A stretch of DNA of 64,000 nt from Rhabdophis nuchalis (GCA_039707465.1 CM077651.1:23288019-23352018), one strand, 5' to 3'. Shown: positions 11,862-22,685, numbered from the stretch's first letter. Notes: generated by a model from the letters alone, not told the origin. Numbers and translations are program-made.

Positions 11862-12235
11862 CAGTGATGGCTAACCTTTTTTGGCCCATGTGCCAAAAGC
11901 GGGGGGGAGCCCAGTGGGGTCGTGCGTGGGTGTGCCACACCCATAATGCTATGTGCGCGACCCCCTGCTTATGACATGCTTTTTTTGCCCTACCCAGGCT
12001 CCAAAGGCTTTCTAGGAGCCTGGGGAGGGTGAAAATAGCCTCCCCTCCCCATCTCCAGAGGCTTCAGGAGCTTCCCAAAGCCTCCAGAGGGAGAAAAATG
12101 GCCTCAAAAAAAGGCCTACATCAGCTGGCCAGCACACACATGCGGCCTAGTGCTGACAGGGCAACGCCTCGCATGCCCTAAGAAATGGTTCCGCATGCCA
12201 CCTGTGGCACCCGTGCCATAGGTTTGCCATCACTG
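11862..12235. mobile_element. hAT MITE with perfect 8-bp TSD
   Basis: Ends CAGTGATGGCTAACCTTTT and GGTTTGCCATCACTG, TSD TTCTAAGG on both sides. GC-rich centre without coding capacity. Confidence 0.9.
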
Positions 12236-12243
12236 TTCTAAGG

Positions 12244-12470
12244 TGTTACTTATATCCCACCTTTATTATTTTTTACAAATAACGCAAGGTGGAAAACACA
12301 TCTAACAAGCCTCCACCCTCCTATTTTCCCCAAACACAACCTGTGAGGTGATTTGGGCTAAGAGAGAGTGACTGGCCCAGGGTCACCCAGCTAGCTTGCA
12401 TGGTTATGGCAGGACTTGAACTCACAATCTCCTGCTTTTAGTCTGGTGCCTTAACCACTCAATCAATAAT
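12244..12470 (-). mobile_element. MIR/CORE-like SINE
   Basis: The stretch GACTGGCCCAGGGTCACCCA followed by a reversed tRNA-like CTTGAACTCACAATCTCCTG and CTTAACCACTC is typical of old CORE-type SINEs. Directly abuts the hAT element ending at 12235. Confidence 0.55.
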
Positions 12471-12897
12471 CAGTATAGATTAACCTTCAAAATCATGACA
12501 ACAAATTAAAATAATTAGATGTTTGCAATATTAACTCCAAACCAAGTCTTTATGAAATATGTATCATATAAATATAACTGAAGCCTCATATAAATATAAC
12601 TGAGGGCCTCTGGAGCTCAGTGTTTCTCAACATTCGACATTTGAAGATATGTGGGCTTCAGTTCCCAGATTTCCCGTTATTCTAGGAGTTGAAGCAGGGG
12701 TGGGCTGCTACGGGTTCACCAGGATTTGGGAGGACTTGTAGATAATGTTATGGTCAATTTGGAGAACCTCTAAATTCCACCCCTGACTGGCCCCTCCCAC
12801 CCTACCCCGGAGGGCCCATTTCCAGCCTCTGGAGGGTGTCTGGAGCCCGAGGGAGGCAGTTTTTGCTCTCCCAGAGGCTCAAGGAAAACCTCCAGAG

Positions 12898-13205
12898 CAG
12901 GGGTTCCCAAACTTGGCAACTTGAAGACTTGTGGACTTCAACTCCCAGAATTCTCCAGCCAGCTCTGCTGGCTGGAGAATTCTGGGAGTTAAAGTCCACA
13001 AGTACAATACAATAATACAATAGCAGAGTTGGAAGGGACCTTGTAGGTCTTCTAGTCCAACCCCCTGCGTGGGCAGGAACCTTATACCATTTCAGACAAA
13101 TGGCTATCTAACATCTTTTTAAAGACTTCCAGGGTTGGGGCATTCACAACTTCTGGAGGCAAGCTGTTCCAGAAGTCTTCAAGTTGCCAAGTTTGGGAAC
13201 CCCTG
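12898..13205. mobile_element. third-level hairpin hAT with perfect 8-bp TSD
   Basis: Palindromic arms CAGGGGTTCCCAAACTTGGC ... GTTTGGGAACCCCTG, flanked by CTCCAGAG at 12890-12897 and 13206-13213. Its right arm holds the CR1 at 13004-13176. Confidence 0.9.
13004..13176 (-). mobile_element. CR1 3' end inserted in a hairpin hAT
   Basis: CAGAGTTGGAAGGGACCTTG and CTAGTCCAACCCCCTGCGTG mark the CR1 3' UTR. It splits the right arm of the hAT element 12898-13205 between ...TCCACAAGT and CTTCAAGTTGCC. Confidence 0.85.
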
Positions 13206-13445
13206 CTCCAGAGTCTGGGGAAAGAGAAAACAGCCCCCCGCCCCGTAGTGCAGAAGGCTGACTAGGCCACACCCACCATAGCCACGCCCACCCAGCAATG
13301 GGGCAAAGAACCTGTTGCTTAAATTTTTGAAGCCCATCCCTACATTGAAGTCCATAAGTCTTAAAGTTGCCATGGTTGAGAAACGCTGTATTAGTCCATA
13401 TTTCATTGGACATTCCTGCCTTCTAAAGGGGAAAAAAATACATAC

Positions 13446-13607
13446 CGTGGACACTGCCCGCTGAAAGGCCTCTGTGGCATCTATGATCTTCAGCAGAGAA
13501 GTCTCTAGCTCTGCAATATTCATCTCTTTTCTGTTAAAAGGCACGCCATTAAAGAGAGCTTGAGGCAATGGGCCCAGGCCAGTCTTCTTATAAAACACTG
13601 CTCCTGC
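13446..13607 (-). CDS. UGGT2: UGGT2 exon 17
   Basis: Residues 600-653, symmetric phase 0. AGAVFYKKTGLGPLPQALFN contains the near-invariant TG.GPLPQ.L.NG motif, followed by EMNIAELETSLL and FQRAV. The right end of the four-level transposon nest lies 58 bp into the following intron. Confidence 0.95.
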
Positions 13608-14647
13608 CTAAACAAATCAGGAATGTCACAGTTACACAGAAAGTAGCTGACTGTGTGAAAACGGGATTAATATAAAGAAAAAATAAATAAACTCAAAGCA
13701 TCCATAAATTGCGTAGTGGAAGAATAAAATGGTTTATTTTTCCCTTTCAACAATATTCCCCAATCTGAAGCCTCCAGATATATTAGACTACAAAAGCCAA
13801 TGTAAGATGTGTTTAAGGATGGTACTAGATGAAGGAAGGCTGTCTTACAACCTTCTAGAAAGAATTTTTTATGGGTGGGGAGGAAAAACCAACAAGCTGA
13901 AACCATGTGTGATTCAGAAGCACACTGATAAACAACTCTAATCCTAATCTATATCATACAGACAGTACTTAACTATAAAACAGCAACAACAGCCAGACAA
14001 TCATACAGTCTGAAATCAGATATTGTTGACTCAAAATATCTGAATAAACAAAATTCAGACTAATTTGCAACTCATAAAAAGGTGTTTAAAGACCCGTATT
14101 CTGACAGAAGAGCACAACTCAAAACACACTGACAATGTGTTCTCGAATGGTGATGAAATGTTTGCAACCAAATTGCCAAGTTCGGCGCTCAAACCAACAG
14201 TCTAACTACCAATCTGAGCTATTAATATTCAAACACATATCAAGCTCTGGACTGCCAGAAAAGAATTTGTTTCCCCAAAAAAACGTATGACAAATAAGAA
14301 CAGCCAATTAGAATTCAAACTTTTGTTTAGATCGACATGGCTTAGTCCAAGAAGTATTAGAATCATGTAATTTTCTGATCTCTGATATCAAGATGCTATT
14401 AAAAATTAATTGAAGATATTTATGATGGTGACCATTCCCAGCTAAATGATCTCTTGCCAGATAGATGCTATGAGGTAAGAATCCGGGGACAAAGAAATAA
14501 TGAACTTCCTCATTTATCATCCCAACAAAACAATTTCAGTGCCAGACACACAGAATTAGTTGACTTGTGTCTTCACTTATGAAAACAACAGGCTATGAAA
14601 CTTTTAGTTTCTTTGTATTTCATTCTGCAACTTTCAACTCTTCCTAC
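13608..14647. other. UGGT2 intron 16, nothing recognised
   Basis: No repeat ends, RNA gene or coding motif seen. Confidence 0.5.
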
Positions 14648-14779
14648 CTTTCTCTTGTCATCATATTCAGAGTCAAGACCCAGGATCTCCTCCATATCAG
14701 CTTGAGGAAACTGCCTATAAAGAATACGCTTCACGTTGTCCACCGAAAGGATTTCTCCCTCTCCTACTTGACGATACAT
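14648..14779 (-). CDS. UGGT2: UGGT2 exon 16
   Basis: Residues 556-599, symmetric phase 0. ILSVDNVKRILYRQFPQADM and LGLDSEYDDKRK match the family VDNV...L....P.A...ILG..S.YD..RK segment between TRXL2 and TRXL3. Donor GAAAG|GTAGGA. Confidence 0.94.
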
Positions 14780-14957
14780 CTAATTGAAGAGAGCAAGAGA
14801 AAGATAAATGATATAATCCGTTATACTGTTAAAATGCAATAGAATATTTAATAATAATTAGATGACATTCCATTTCTATTGTTCATTCTATAAACAGTTT
14901 TAAAAAGCTTTTATCATCCATTTGCAGTTTCATCCTTATTAGCCAGTTTTCACAGTA

Positions 14958-15698
14958 CAGGTAGTCCTTATTATGACCATAATTGAGCCCAAATTTATGG
15001 TGCTAAGTGAAACATTTATTAAGTGAGTTTGCCCTATTTTACAACTTTTCTTGCCACAGTTAAGTAAAAATTGCATTTGTGAAGTTAGTAACGTGGTTGT
15101 TAAGTGAATCTGGATTTCCTCGATTTTGCTTGTTAAGGTAAAGGTTCCCCCTCGCACATACGTGCTAGTCGTTCCTGACTCTAGGGAGTGGTGCTCATCT
15201 CCGTTTCAAAACCGAAGAGCCAGCACTGTCCGAAGATGTCTCTGTGGTCATGTGGCTTGCATGACTAGACGCCAAAGGGGCATGGAATGCTGTTACCTTC
15301 CCACCAAAGATGGTTCCTATTTTTCTACTTGCATTTTTATATGCTTTCGAACTGCTAGGTTGGCAGAAGCTGGGACAAGTAATGGGAGCTCTCTCTGTTA
15401 CACGATGCTAGGGATTCGAACCGCTAAACTGCCAACCTTTCTGATCGACAAGCTCAGTGTCTTAGCCACTGAGCCACTGCATCCCTTTTGCTTCTTAGAA
15501 GGTTGTAAAAGCTGATCACATGACCCCAGGACTCTCCAAGATGAACCACTTGCCAAGCATCTGAATTTTGATCATGTGACCATGGGGATGCTGTAACGGT
15601 CTTAAGTGTGAAAAACGGTCATAAGTCACTTGTTTCAGTGCCTTTGTAACTTTGAACAGTCACTAAATGAACTGTTGTAAATTGAGGACTACCGGTAA
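14958..15698 (+). mobile_element. TIR element (GTAGTCCT...ACTTAC family), split by a SINE
   Basis: Left end CAGGTAGTCCTTATTATGAC, right end ATTGAGGACTACCGG. Interior with TGTTAAGTGAATCTGG and GATCATGTGACCATGGGGAT as in other copies. Interrupted by the SINE at 15133-15488. Confidence 0.75.
15133..15488 (-). mobile_element. tRNA-derived SINE (AAGGTAAAGG-tail family)
   Basis: Minus-oriented SINE: on the plus strand it begins with the tail complement AAGGTAAAGGTTCCCCCTCG and ends in the reversed tRNA head (CACTGAGCCACTGCATCCC). It sits inside a TIR element with the duplicated target TTTTGCTTGTT / TTTTGCTTCTT on either side. Confidence 0.8.
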
Positions 15699-15757
15699 TG
15701 TCTTCAACCAACTGTACTTCAATGCACTTTCACTCTTTATTTCTGTATTCTCTAAGG

Positions 15758-15892
15758 CAGGGGTCCCCAACCTTTGCAACTTTAAGTCTGAAGGACTTCA
15801 GCTCCCAGAATTCTCCAGCCAGCTTTGCTGGCTGGAGAATTCTGGGAGCTGAAGTCCTTCAGACTTAAAGTTGCAAAGGTTGGGGACCCCTG
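15758..15892. mobile_element. 135-bp hairpin hAT with perfect 8-bp TSD
   Basis: An essentially perfect palindrome: 66-bp arms around a TTT loop at about 15824. Ends CAGGGGTCCCC / GGGGACCCCTG. TSD CTCTAAGG at 15750-15757 and 15893-15900. Confidence 0.92.
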
Positions 15893-16356
15893 CTCTAAGG
15901 CAAAGGGGGGGGGAAATAATGTACACATTAAACTAGTATTTATTTTCCATATCAGTCATGAAATGAGTCAAACAACCAAGACAACCAATTATTTGAATTC
16001 AACCAGAGCCAAAAAAATTAGTCAATTTCTAAATATTTCTAAAATCTGTGTAAGTCAAAAATCTGTGTAAGTTAAAATGGGGGTGTACAATCTAACAGTT
16101 CTAAATTAACTGCAGATTAAAATATTACTGCTATTACTGGCATACAGTTTTGTATATCATCCTCTTAGAAAAGAATGGACATCTGGCTTTAAGATGTCTA
16201 AAATTAGGGAGCTCATATTTAATATTTTAGTCCATTGCTTCCATTTTATCTGAAATGAATAGGAAATTTTGTTTTAAATTTCAAATATCTTCCATTCCCA
16301 TCCTGTTCTAAGACCCTATTATTCAATTAAATAACATCTGTTTCTCTAAAATTCAT

Positions 16357-16572
16357 TTGCTGACTGATTTGTTCTGTATTCCATTTCCCCCAAACAGTCC
16401 TTTTATAATGTATGAAGATTTAAATGATTTACTTGATGATAAAGATCCCCTTGAGGTAGATAGATTTAACCTTGATGATGTGCCAGAGGCTTCTAGGAAG
16501 CTCACAGGCAGAATAGAAATCATAAACAAACTGGTGTTCTGGATTGGGAATGCAATAGCCAATAACTCTTAA
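16357..16572 (+). CDS. unidentified acidic 71-residue ORF inside UGGT2 intron 15
   Basis: The frame runs opposite to UGGT2. Its last 56 codons follow a polypyrimidine-AG (TTTCCCCCAAACAG at 16385-16398) that looks like a splice acceptor. The peptide is strongly acidic (YEDLNDLLDDKDPLEVDRF), then amphipathic (RIEIINKLVFWIGNAIANN) and ends in TAA. Composition looks protein-like rather than repeat-like, but I do not recognise a family. It may be an exapted or dead transposon exon or a retrocopy fragment. Confidence 0.25.
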   Translation: MLTDLFCIPFPPNSPFIMYEDLNDLLDDKDPLEVDRFNLDDVPEASRKLTGRIEIINKLVFWIGNAIANNS

Positions 16573-17334
16573 GGAATCATAGCCAGCAATTACTAAGCAA
16601 TGGAATATCTAACAAATGTTATTGTAACATCTTTATTCCTCCTTAGAAAAGTAATCTTATTTTTGGATGGTACCTAGTCAGCATCCTCCAGAGAAAACAC
16701 TTACACTGGTTAACTCTCTCCCCTCCCTACTAGTTTTCCACATCCAGATGACATCTCATATAGGCTCTGCTTTGAAGGAGTCATCTCCTTTTTAAAGAAA
16801 GGTATGTTTTTTTTAATCTTGCGCTTTAATCTTGCACAAGTGGTCATTATGAGTGTCAAATGTTGGTTTCTACTGTTCTCATTTTGATTCCAATCCTGTC
16901 AATACTCAGCTGCTTGAAATTACTGTTAAAAAGATTAATGACTGAACAGCCAAACAATGTCCATTTAAGCCATCTCAAATAGTGAATATTACTACTGTAC
17001 ATCATACGATAGCAAATATAATAATGTATTACACATAGTATTTTTTGTTGTTGGCCCTGAATCTATTGCAAGCAAATTTTAGTGGACAATCTCAAGTCTT
17101 AAAAAATCTCATGAGATTCTCATTTTTAATGACTTAAATCACCTTTTTGGAAACGCCTTCAGAACTGTGCAATTGCTCAGTAGAAGGCCTATGGAGTATC
17201 TTCTTCCTATAACTTCACAGCCCTTCTTAAATTTGATATTATCTTAAAAAGATCAAATCCAGTCTATCCCACTTTCTTCCTTCCTAATTTCTCCCTGAAT
17301 ATTTAGCTGGGCCACATGCCTGGACCTTATAAAA

Positions 17335-17736
17335 CAGGGGTGTCAAATTGGATTTCTTTGAGGGCCAGATCAGCATTGCAGTTCTCCGCGGGCTGGCCAA
17401 GGGGGGCGGGTGTACGGGAGGAAAACAGGATAGATGCCTCCTGCAGCACCCTGCTCGCCACTTTTTTGCCTGGATGGCCTCCTGGAGCACTTTGCTGGTC
17501 AAAACAGAGCGCAAGGGAGGAAGTCTGCACACACACACCCGCACCTCATTTTCTGCCTCCAACAGCACTCTGCTGACCATGGGCCATACAAATGCACCCC
17601 CCCCCCCAGTGGCCCATTTTGGCCTGCAGAGGCACTGCGGGCCAGTCCTTTGATATTTCCAGGCCGGCCCTGCAGGCCAGATTTAAGCACTCCATGGGCC
17701 AGATCCTGCCCATAGGCCTTGAATTTGAAACGCCTG
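17335..17736. mobile_element. hAT MITE with perfect 8-bp TSD
   Basis: Ends CAGGGGTGTCAAATTGGA and CCTTGAATTTGAAACGCCTG, TSD TTATAAAA at 17327-17334 and 17737-17744. The open frames in its GC-rich centre are not conserved. Confidence 0.9.
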
Positions 17737-18127
17737 TTATAAAAGGAACTACAACTCAGGTTTATACAAAGGATATTTAAATGCTAGCAGTTTTGAGGGA
17801 CTTAACTAAAAATGCCTAGTATGGATACTCCATTCACTTCTGTCAGAATTCATTTCTCTCTTCATTAAGTTTCACATTTTGCTCTAACATGGAATACAGA
17901 AAGACAGGTCATAATTTCATGCCCAACGGGTTTGAATTTGCTTTGATTTTACCTTTAAGGTATTCTTTATACACCTTAAATATGTGACATTTCCTGCCTG
18001 ATTATTTGCAAACTGCCCAAAGTCACACAAATTTTTAGCAAGGCTATCCTATGGCTATTTTGCATCTCAAAGAAAGTAAGGCTAACCTTAAATAAAGCAA
18101 TATTTTAATCTTCTTACAAACACTAAC

Positions 18128-18263
18128 ATAAAGTAAGTAGACAAAAGCATGAGGGATATCCATTTCTTCTGCAATAAAGTTAAAGGCTCTCCACAGGGCC
18201 ACTCCTGCATCCTCATTTCCATCAACCACTTCATCCGTATTTAAGATGAAAACAAAGCCAAGT
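18128..18263 (-). CDS. UGGT2: UGGT2 exon 15 (TRXL2)
   Basis: Residues 510-555, ending phase 0. LGFVFILNTDEVVDGNEDAG then VALWRAFNFIAEEMDIPHAF. The donor is taken as CTTTAT|GTTAGT, the only nearby site whose phase fits exon 16. A GTAAGA ten bases downstream would give the wrong phase. Confidence 0.92.
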
Positions 18264-18496
18264 CTGCTCGAGAAAAAGAGAAATACTGTGAGAATGGCGA
18301 AACCACATTCAACTATGCTGAAAGCAGATTAAATACAACTATACTAAAAACAGGTTAAAATATGTCACTTAGGTCTTCATCAGGGAAGATTAGTCACAAT
18401 ATTCCAACAAGATTCAAAAATCTTATTAAAATGAACCCAAAGTTAACATTTTATGCTAATCTAATAGAATTACCTTTGATAAAACGTAAAGTCAAT

Positions 18497-18670
18497 GTCC
18501 CAAAGGCGCTTTTTCAAGAGGCAACTGGACTTTCTGGTTTTTCTTTGAAGGCTTTTTTCTTCTCCTCCAAGAAGCTTCTTTAGCTCTGAGGCAGCTTCTT
18601 GGATGAGAAGAGAAATGTCTTCAAAGAAAAACTAGACAGTCCAGTTGCCTCTTGAAAAAGCATCTTTGGG
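18497..18670. mobile_element. imperfect fold-back repeat
   Basis: Arms AAGGCGCTTTTTCAAGAGGC and reversed AAGATGCTTTTTCAAGAGGC run through CAACTGGAC and CTTTGAAG into a centre near TAGCTCTGAGG. A half copy lies at 49338-49395. Confidence 0.7.
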
Positions 18671-18974
18671 ACAACCATGACCTGGATGACTGAGAATCTC
18701 CATAGACATGTAAAGTCAATGATACCATAGCAAATGAAAGTTTGTTCAGATCCCTGATGAGAGCCATACTCTGGTTTGGATTTCCAAAATTTCAGGAGAT
18801 AAACTATTTGGGATTGCTTTGATCATTATTCAGCTTTAAGGATGTGTAAATTCATCCTTAAATTCCTCAATATTCTTCCGTTTTAGTGTAGTCAATGCCT
18901 ATAGAAATCATCTCTCTAGCTGTAACTTTGACATGGAGGATTGAACATCAATAGATACATGTTGCCCAAACTCT

Positions 18975-19345
18975 CTTTCCCTTTAGTTTGATGAAGAGAA
19001 GGACCAGGGGAGACATGATAGCAGTGTTCCGATATCTCAGAGGGTGCCACAAAGAAGAGGGAGTCAAACTTTTCTCCAAGGCACCTGGGGGCAGGACAAG
19101 GAGCAATGGGTGGAAACTAACCAAGGAGAGAAGCAACTTAGAACTAAGGAGAAATTTCCTAACAGTAAGAACAATTAACCTCTGGAACAGCTTGCCTCCA
19201 GCAGTTGTGAATGCCCCAACCCTGGAAGTCTTTAAAAAGATGTTAGACAGCCATTTGTCTGAAATGGTATAAGGTTCCTGCCCATGCAGGGGGTTGGACT
19301 AGAAGACCTACAAGGTCCCCTCCAACTCTGCTATTGTATTATATT
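18975..19345 (+). mobile_element. CR1 3' end
   Basis: ORF2 C-terminus and 3' UTR: GGGGAGACATGATAGCAGTG, GTGGAAACTAACCAAGGAGA, then GGACTAGAAGACCTACAAGG and an (ATTGT)n-like tail. Confidence 0.88.
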
Positions 19346-19491
19346 AATCGGTACTCATAGAGGGAAACTATGCAGAATAACATTGTATTAATTCTATAGG
19401 GTTTTTTTTTGCCACAATTCTAAAAATGAAGAAAGTGAAAAAAAATTCCTTTACAATTTTAATCTCAGATAGAATTTCAGTGTTAATTTAC

Positions 19492-19577
19492 CTTAGAGGT
19501 ACTTTCTGAGTGTAGATTAACTCAATAAGTTTAAGGAAACCAGCTGCTTCTTCCTGGAGAGGGTCAATAAACAGGAC
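19492..19577 (-). CDS. UGGT2: UGGT2 exon 14 (TRXL2)
   Basis: Residues 482-509 plus two bases. VLFIDPLQEEAAGFLKLIEL followed by TQKVPLR corresponds to the FIDPA.E core strand and the cis-proline-like IPLR loop of TRXL2. Donor CTAAG|GTAAAT. Confidence 0.93.
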
Positions 19578-20688
19578 CTACAAGAGAATAACATTTTATA
19601 CATCTATGATTCATACTCTCTTTGTACCTTTTATTTCTACTACTATACATTGACAGTCCCAAGCAAACATTCAAGGATAACCTGACAACTTCTGTTGATG
19701 TAGACTGTTCATGTACTCAATAGGACCAGATAGTTAGAACCCACTATGCCACTTCTATGCCAACCACTCTACTTAGTTGTATATCTTGGGCCCAATAAAA
19801 CTGCAATTTGGACCTTTAACCAATTTCACTGTATTTAAGTACAATGACAACAAAGATTATATTTATTTAGAAACATAAATGGCTTGGAATCAATGAAGGC
19901 ATTGAGCAATAAAGTAGCTAGTTTGTACTTCACACATGTGAGCCTGGTTGTTCATGCCTGAAATTTTACCACTTCAAGAAAAAATGGATTCAAATGTTGT
20001 TAATATTGTAGACCACAACGTTTGACCTCAATTCAACACAAATGCAAAAGAAACTGGGCCTGAACTGATTTTTTAAAAGCTTAGAATGAATCCTAACAAT
20101 TGAATTTACTCAATTAAACATGAAAAGCAAATCAAGGGACCTCACTTGACATGCTATCACACGCTGGTTCTCTCAAATGTGGGCTAGTGGAATAACTTTG
20201 AGTAAAAAATGGTACTTGAATGTAAGTTTATAACACTAAATTAAATAAATGATATGCCACCTAAGATACACGTTTTAATATAGTCATAAAAGTTGATTAA
20301 AATTGACACAAGAATTGCACTACAGAATTGGACTTGTGTTCTCTAAAAATACAATTTGATATGCAAAGTCAAAAACAGATTCCAGTCAAATGTAAAGACA
20401 AAGTTCACATGTCTACCTCACAAATTGTTATTTATTCTTTAAATCATGGTGAAACAACGCAAAATGCAATAGGAAAATGCTGTCAAAGTATGGCTGTGCT
20501 TTTGTAAGTATTATCATAGATGCACTGCTGGGTATACTTTGCAATCAGTTCAGTGGTGCATTCATAACTACGTAGATAAGTGAATTGCTGAACAAAATGT
20601 GCAAAAGAAAGTTTTTTTGTGTTTTTTTGTATACTAAAGATGTAGTTCTAATATATCCCTACTAAAAATATTTAAAAGAATGCACAAA
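19578..20688. other. UGGT2 intron 13, mostly unassigned
   Basis: One reversed copy of the 47-bp interspersed sequence near 19810-19862; otherwise AT-rich unique DNA. Confidence 0.5.
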
Positions 20689-20696
20689 TGCGCACG

Positions 20697-20733
<37 letters not shown>
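20689..20733 (+). repeat. (CA)n microsatellite next to exon 13
   Basis: Perfect CA run from 20698 preceded by CGCACG units. In the UGGT2 transcript it reads as GU repeats. Confidence 0.97.
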
Positions 20734-20735
<2 letters not shown>

Positions 20736-20744
20736 CACACTTAC

Positions 20745-20864
20745 CATATTATATAAATTCCGTCTAATCTGTCGCATCATTCCTGCATATGCTGGCTTGA
20801 GAAGTTCCTGAAAACTTGAAGGCCACTTGTTATACATAGCATCCGTTTCTAGGTTATTGACCCA
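20745..20864 (-). CDS. UGGT2: UGGT2 exon 13 (TRXL2)
   Basis: Residues 442-481, symmetric phase 0. WVNNLETDAMYNKWPSSFQE and then RQIRRNLYNM match the invariant WVNNLE...Y..WPSS and IR.NL.N blocks. In the transcript a long GU repeat begins 12 nt into the following intron (see findings). Confidence 0.95.
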
Positions 20865-21227
20865 CTAAAAAAAATACAAGTGTAATGGGGCATTTAGTGA
20901 AGCTACTATCAAACTAAACCTTGTCAAACACAATGTTCTTCAAGTACATTTTAATAAAGTAGTACTCAGCATGCTGTAGTTTTAACATATTATGGGTTTT
21001 GCTGTTGACCAATGCACCTTAAACCAATAAGCTAATTCCATGGCTAGAATTCGGAGCATATAGCATCTTTTTGACCACTGTTTTAGAAATGCCAACAAAA
21101 TGGAAAAAGGGCTGAATCATTTGGAATGCAACTCTATGAGCATATAGGGGGGAACAACTGTTACTAAGTAGTGAATGCCTATGGAGAGTGGCTTCGCTGG
21201 CCATCCAGAGCCTATCTCACCACCCAG

Positions 21228-21421
<194 letters not shown>

Positions 21422-21724
21422 CTAATTTCTTTCTTGCCATATGAGAGCCATTCACCTTAGATTCTGGTAATTTTTAGTGGGTATAATACTTAGGCTGCTC
21501 TTACACCTATCTGATAAGTTTATTTGTTTTGGCTTGGTGTGTTGTATATCAAAACACAGTGGTCTGTTTATAAACTGTAGTGTACAGTTTAGCATGTTGT
21601 ATACCTCCAGCCAAAATTATGTTAGTGTATTCAATAAAGATATTTAAAGAAATAATGGCATTGTGAAATGTGTGGACCCAGTTGGAATGTGTTTCTTTAA
21701 TGCCTCTCAGCAAAAAGGTAACAT

Positions 21725-21905
21725 TTAAAGAATAAAAATAGAATAGAAAAGAATTAGAAAAGAATAGAAAGTGTGATTGGACACACAATAAATTTGTCCT
21801 AGTCATAGGATACAAATATGCAATCAAATCATACTAGGAAGCAATCAATATAAATTGTAAGGATACAAGCAATGGGGTCACCCAGGTGACATAAATCAAT
21901 CCTTA
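21725..21905. mobile_element. retroposon 3' region (GATTGGACACAC family)
   Basis: GTGATTGGACACACAATAAA and CTAGGAAGCAATCAATATAA TT-like order matches 29690-29950. Confidence 0.55.
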
Positions 21906-22022
21906 ATGGTACTTCCAGAAAGGGTAGCCCAGCAGGGCATTCTGAGGCTGGGTAGAATCAACTTTGCTTCCAGAAATGTTTGCCTTTTCTACATGATCCC
22001 AGAAAGAAGTCTCTCCCTAGGC

Positions 22023-22157
22023 CAGGGGTCTGCAAAGTTGGCTCTTTTAAGACTGGTGGACTTCAACTCCCAGAATTCCCCAGCCAGCCCTGCTGGCTGG
22101 GGAATTCTGGAAGTTGAAGTCCACCAGTCTTAAAAGAGCCAACTTTGCAGACCCCTG
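22023..22157. mobile_element. 135-bp hairpin hAT with perfect 8-bp TSD
   Basis: Same family and length as 15758-15892. Ends CAGGGGTCTGC / GCAGACCCCTG, TSD CCCTAGGC at 22015-22022 and 22158-22165. Arms differ by about one base (CCCAGAATTCC vs reversed TCCAGAATTCC). Confidence 0.92.
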
Positions 22158-22475
22158 CCCTAGGCCAATTGATATACTACCTCCTAGCGTTGATATCGCC
22201 TATTAAACTTAACCAGAAGGAAAAGAATGGTTTTTTAAAAATATCTAAACAAAGACTACTTTCTCCTCAATTTCTGTGAAGCAGCACAAGCCTCTAGGAC
22301 TGTGGAAATGGCAGAAAAGCACCATTTTGCTTCTTAGTATTGCTCTGTAACAAATCCGAATTTTCAAAATTAAAATAAGGTTGTTGCCAAAGGCATTGTG
22401 GCATTTATTTATTGTAATTCAAACCAAGAACCTAGCAGCACTTTAAATATTCATATCCACAAAAATATTACTTAC

Positions 22476-22626
22476 TATAATGGCTGAGTGACGGATGTCT
22501 AATGCGTAAGAGGCATCCTGAGATTGGGAAGCTAACCTCATGAACTTACTCGGAAGATCTCCTTTAATTCCAAGGGAGTGAAGAACATGCATTGCTTTTC
22601 CTTCTATCTTCAGAGTTTCTAAAATG
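22476..22626 (-). CDS. UGGT2: UGGT2 exon 12 (TRXL2)
   Basis: Residues 391-441, ending phase 0. ILETLKIEGKAMHVLHSLGI is followed by SYALDIRHSAII, the family YA.DIR...I segment. Donor ATTATA|GTAAGT. Confidence 0.93.
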
Positions 22627-22685
22627 CTTTAGACAAACATATATTTATATATAACACTGTACCAAATAATCCAAAGAATAATACC

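Larger units (their letters stand above)
12695..13342. mobile_element. second-level hAT element
   Basis: Ends CAGGGGTGGGCTGC and GAAGCCCATCCCTA with AGTTGAAG and CATTGAAG flanks (6 of 8). Contains the hairpin hAT 12898-13205. Confidence 0.65.
12618..13388. mobile_element. outer hAT element of a four-level nest
   Basis: Ends CAGTGTTTCTCAACATTCG and GGTTGAGAAACGCTG. No matching 8-bp duplication is left. Its arms resume across the insertion 12695-13342. Confidence 0.6.
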
